A program made the position numbers and the translations under genes. A stretch of 7,192 nt of DNA, taken from assembly GCA_002699325.1 (NCBI GenBank), contig PABS01000137.1:10425-17616 (forward strand), written 5' to 3'. Shown piece by piece: positions 5,567 to 7,192 of this stretch (positions within the stretch are counted from its first letter, which is position 1; each line of letters starts with the position of its first letter). This DNA comes from Ponticaulis sp. Its GTDB lineage: Bacteria; Pseudomonadota; Alphaproteobacteria; Caulobacterales; Hyphomonadaceae. Under the pieces are notes generated by a model that saw only the letters and a program-made list of their open reading frames with translations, was not told where the DNA came from and ran no database searches.

Positions 5567-6019
5567 ATGCTCATGGATACCCAGATTGCTGCTTTTCGGC
5601 GCTTTAATCGCTTTTACACGAGGGAGCTTGGACTGCTTCGTCGCAACTTTCTGGGCTCGCCCTGGTCACTGGGAGAGATGCGGGTGCTCTATGAAGTCTG
5701 GATGCGACCGGGCCTTCTGGCCAAGGAGATTGCAGAGGAACTCGATCTTGATGCGGCCTATCTGTCGCGCCTGATTTCCCGGTTTGAAAAGCAGGATATT
5801 GTCCGGCGCGAACCGTCGGATCGCGACGCTAGAGAATTACATCTCTTTCTGACAGCCAATGGCCTGCGCCAGGTCGAAGAGACTGACGCCGTACAGAAAT
5901 CAGCGGTCAGCCGCGTCCTGGAAGGGCTGTCGGAAGACGAGCAGGTCGAGCTTACCTCAGCCATGCAACGCATTGAAACACTGATCGAAACTTCAAGGCA
6001 GAAGAATGTTGAACACTGA
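5567..6019 (+). CDS. MarR-family winged-helix transcriptional regulator
   Basis: A 150-residue cytoplasmic DNA-binding protein, normal length for MarR. An N-terminal helix (about 4-27) for dimerisation is followed by the winged helix-turn-helix: SLGEMRVLYEVWMRPGLLAK (34-53), EIAEELDLDAAYLSRLISRF (54-73, with the recognition helix over DAAYLSRLISRFEKQ), and the wing with the hallmark SDRDAR (84-89) leading to LHLFLT (91-96). The C-terminal helices (about 99-148) complete the dimer interface. Members usually repress their own operon and release DNA on binding a small aromatic ligand or on oxidation. This one has no cysteine, which argues against an OhrR-type redox switch. The start is fixed by AGAAGGA 5 bases before the ATG. 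Its 3' end overlaps the GNAT acetyltransferase gene by 14 bases, so the two are co-transcribed and probably translationally coupled. A palindromic operator candidate lies upstream. The ligand is unknown. Confidence 0.9.
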   Translation: MLMDTQIAAFRRFNRFYTRELGLLRRNFLGSPWSLGEMRVLYEVWMRPGLLAKEIAEELDLDAAYLSRLISRFEKQDIVRREPSDRDARELHLFLTANGLRQVEETDAVQKSAVSRVLEGLSEDEQVELTSAMQRIETLIETSRQKNVEH

Positions 6020-6689
6020 GCTTCTCGACCGACCAATCTGGAGTGCCTTGACCCACGACCATGCGCATATGGGGCAGATGCTGGGTCTCGCGCGGCGCTA
6101 TCGCTCTGAATTTTCACCGTTTCACGCGGCGGAGACGATGTCTGATGCGGCCGTGGCCGACCTCATGTCTCTCATCGAGCCGGGTGAGACCGCTTCGCTT
6201 GTGGAGCTTGCGCCGCAAGACCCGCCGCCGGGCTTCTCTGCACGACATGTTGAAATCGTCCAGCTGGTGGCGACCGAGTTCCCGGATAGAGAGGGCGAAT
6301 TTGATGTTCGATCATTATCCGCTGAATACGCAGACCAGATGCTCGAGCTGGCGTGTCTCACTAAGCCCGGTCCTTTTCGGGAGCGCACCGGTGAGTTCGG
6401 TCGGTATCTCGGCATCTTCGATGGTGGCCGGCTGGTTGCGATGGGCGGAGAGCGCATGGCGTTTGATGGCTTCGTCGAGATTAGCGCAGTGTGCACGCAT
6501 CCAGACTATCGCGGGCGTGGTTATGGCGCCGCGCTGATCTGCTCCGTCGGGCGACAGCTGCAGGCAGACGGCAAAACGCCATTCCTGCACTCCAATGCCG
6601 ATAACGATGTGGCGCTGGGCCTGTATCAATCCCTGGGTCTGAAGCCGCGCCGCAACTTGTGGCACACAATGTGGGAGCCAGTGGAATAG
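6006..6689 (+). CDS. GNAT-family N-acetyltransferase
   Basis: A 227-residue protein of the GCN5-related acetyltransferase superfamily, which transfers an acetyl group from acetyl-CoA to an amine. The acetyl-CoA pyrophosphate-binding motif A is clear: strand FVEISAVCTHPDYRG (156-170) followed by the R-G-x-G-x-G/A loop RGRGYGAAL (169-177) and its helix. The second half continues with TPFLHSNADNDVALGLYQSL (191-210) and GLKPRRNLWHTMW (211-223), as in the FR47-like branch. The first 80 residues are less conserved and may hold the substrate-selecting part. The ATG lies inside the end of the marR-like gene, with AAGG (5995-5998) 7 bases upstream. MarR and GNAT domains are also known as single fused proteins in bacteria, so this two-gene arrangement fits a functional pairing. 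The substrate is unknown; detoxification or modification of a small molecule sensed by the MarR protein is speculation. Confidence 0.9.
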   Translation: MLNTELLDRPIWSALTHDHAHMGQMLGLARRYRSEFSPFHAAETMSDAAVADLMSLIEPGETASLVELAPQDPPPGFSARHVEIVQLVATEFPDREGEFDVRSLSAEYADQMLELACLTKPGPFRERTGEFGRYLGIFDGGRLVAMGGERMAFDGFVEISAVCTHPDYRGRGYGAALICSVGRQLQADGKTPFLHSNADNDVALGLYQSLGLKPRRNLWHTMWEPVE

Positions 6690-6714
6690 AAAAAGGGCTG
6701 CCGAAGCAGCCCTT
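6690..6714 (-). terminator. Intrinsic terminator with cUUCGg tetraloop
   Basis: A perfect 9-base stem (AAGGGCTGC / GCAGCCCTT, 6693-6701 with 6706-6714). Read on the minus strand, the loop is TTCG closed by C-G, the exceptionally stable cUUCGg tetraloop, and the stem runs into TTTTT (6694-6690). It therefore terminates the mechanosensitive-channel gene, 13 bases past that gene's stop. On the plus strand the same hairpin follows the GNAT stop by 3 bases but lacks a U-tract, so it would be a weaker stop or an RNA 3'-end stabiliser there. Confidence 0.85.
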
Positions 6715-6727
6715 GAAATGAAGTGTC

Positions 6728-7192
6728 TTAAGCGGCCGCATCGTCGTTTGCGGCTTCCTTTTTGACAAGCGTTGTATGCGGATAAGGAATGGAAATCCCG
6801 CCCGCATCCAGCGCCTCTTTGACCTTTTTGATCAGATCAAACTTCATGTTCCAGAGATCAGACGCCTCACACCATGTGCGCGTGGTGATATCGACAGAGC
6901 TATCGCCCAGATTCGTGACCTTCACGAACGGCTCAGGATCTTTGAGCGCGCGCTCATCGGCTTCGATCACGCCGCGGATAATGCTGATCGCCTTGTCCAT
7001 ATCATCGTCGTAATCAATGCCGAAGGTGATGTCGCAGCGGCGCTGGGTGTAGCCGGAATAGTTCGAGATCACACCATCAATGGCCTCGCCATTCGGGATG
7101 ATGATCTTCACATTGTCTGTGGTGGCGAGAATGGTCTGAAACAGATTGATGTCTTTAACCGTGCCGGACTCGCCAGAGATCTCAACGAAGTC
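6728..7192 (-). CDS. mscS: MscS-family small-conductance mechanosensitive channel, C-terminal part (5' end outside window)
   Basis: The frame is open to the right edge and gives 154 residues of the cytoplasmic part of an MscS-type channel, an inner-membrane valve that opens on hypo-osmotic shock. It begins in the beta domain: DFVEISGESGTVKDINLFQT (1-20) then ATTDNVKIIIPNGEAI (23-38), which carries the family's P-N-G motif. The alpha/beta domain follows: NYSGYTQRRCDITFGIDYDD (43-62), then a DERALKDPEP segment and LGDSSVDITTRTWCEASDLW, ending with FDLIKKVKEALDAGGISIPYPH. The tail KKEAANDDAAA is short and polar. The pore helix TM3 and the other membrane helices lie upstream, outside the window. 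A GTG at 7111 is an internal valine codon, not the start, because conserved MscS sequence continues before it. A strong terminator lies just downstream. Several MscS paralogs often occur in one genome, so the gene symbol refers to the family. Confidence 0.9.
   Translation of the reverse strand, partial: DFVEISGESGTVKDINLFQTILATTDNVKIIIPNGEAIDGVISNYSGYTQRRCDITFGIDYDDDMDKAISIIRGVIEADERALKDPEPFVKVTNLGDSSVDITTRTWCEASDLWNMKFDLIKKVKEALDAGGISIPYPHTTLVKKEAANDDAAA

Noticed and set aside
6728..7111. A 127-residue stand-alone protein starting at GTG 7111
   Set aside because: The frame continues to the window edge with conserved MscS beta-domain sequence, so the GTG is an internal codon of a larger gene.

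Overview
The window reads as an ordinary chromosomal stretch of an alphaproteobacterium of moderately high GC, with tightly packed genes. The lineage is inferred from gene content: an alphaproteobacterial-style ribbon-helix-helix (RHH) protein, and receiver proteins with a Y-x-G-P-x-R-R-R linker. A marine Hyphomonadales/Maricaulales type is a reasonable guess but is not shown by the sequence. I see no tRNA, rRNA, CRISPR array, transposase or phage gene. Both ends cut through genes.

Left part (1-1450, + strand): the C-terminal two thirds of a PhoB-type phosphate response regulator, followed 22 bases later by a zinc-free NADPH:quinone oxidoreductase of the medium-chain dehydrogenase/reductase (MDR) superfamily. 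The latter converges, with a 6-base gap, on the next block.

Middle (1457-4022): a two-gene minus-strand operon (ATGA overlap) encodes two related receiver proteins, and both have lost the phosphoacceptor aspartate. One carries Glu at that position; the other carries Val and has also exchanged the conserved Lys for Arg. They share a basic linker and a helical C-terminal half of unknown function. Across a 191-base intergenic region a divergent gene encodes an RHH DNA-binding-like segment fused in frame to a complete PII signal-transduction protein. A strong Shine-Dalgarno sequence and an ATG lie exactly at the junction, so the gene may produce both a fused and a stand-alone PII. This is the most unusual part of the window.

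Right-middle (4140-5456): an exported protein with a ClpP/crotonase-like serine-hydrolase signature, convergent (3-base gap) with a small two-helix membrane protein.

Right part (5457-7192): a MarR-family regulator with a perfect palindromic operator candidate in its promoter, overlapping a GNAT acetyltransferase gene by 14 bases. A cUUCGg-loop terminator follows, serving mainly the minus-strand MscS-type mechanosensitive channel gene that runs off the right end.

All family assignments rest on reading motifs by eye; no database search was possible.
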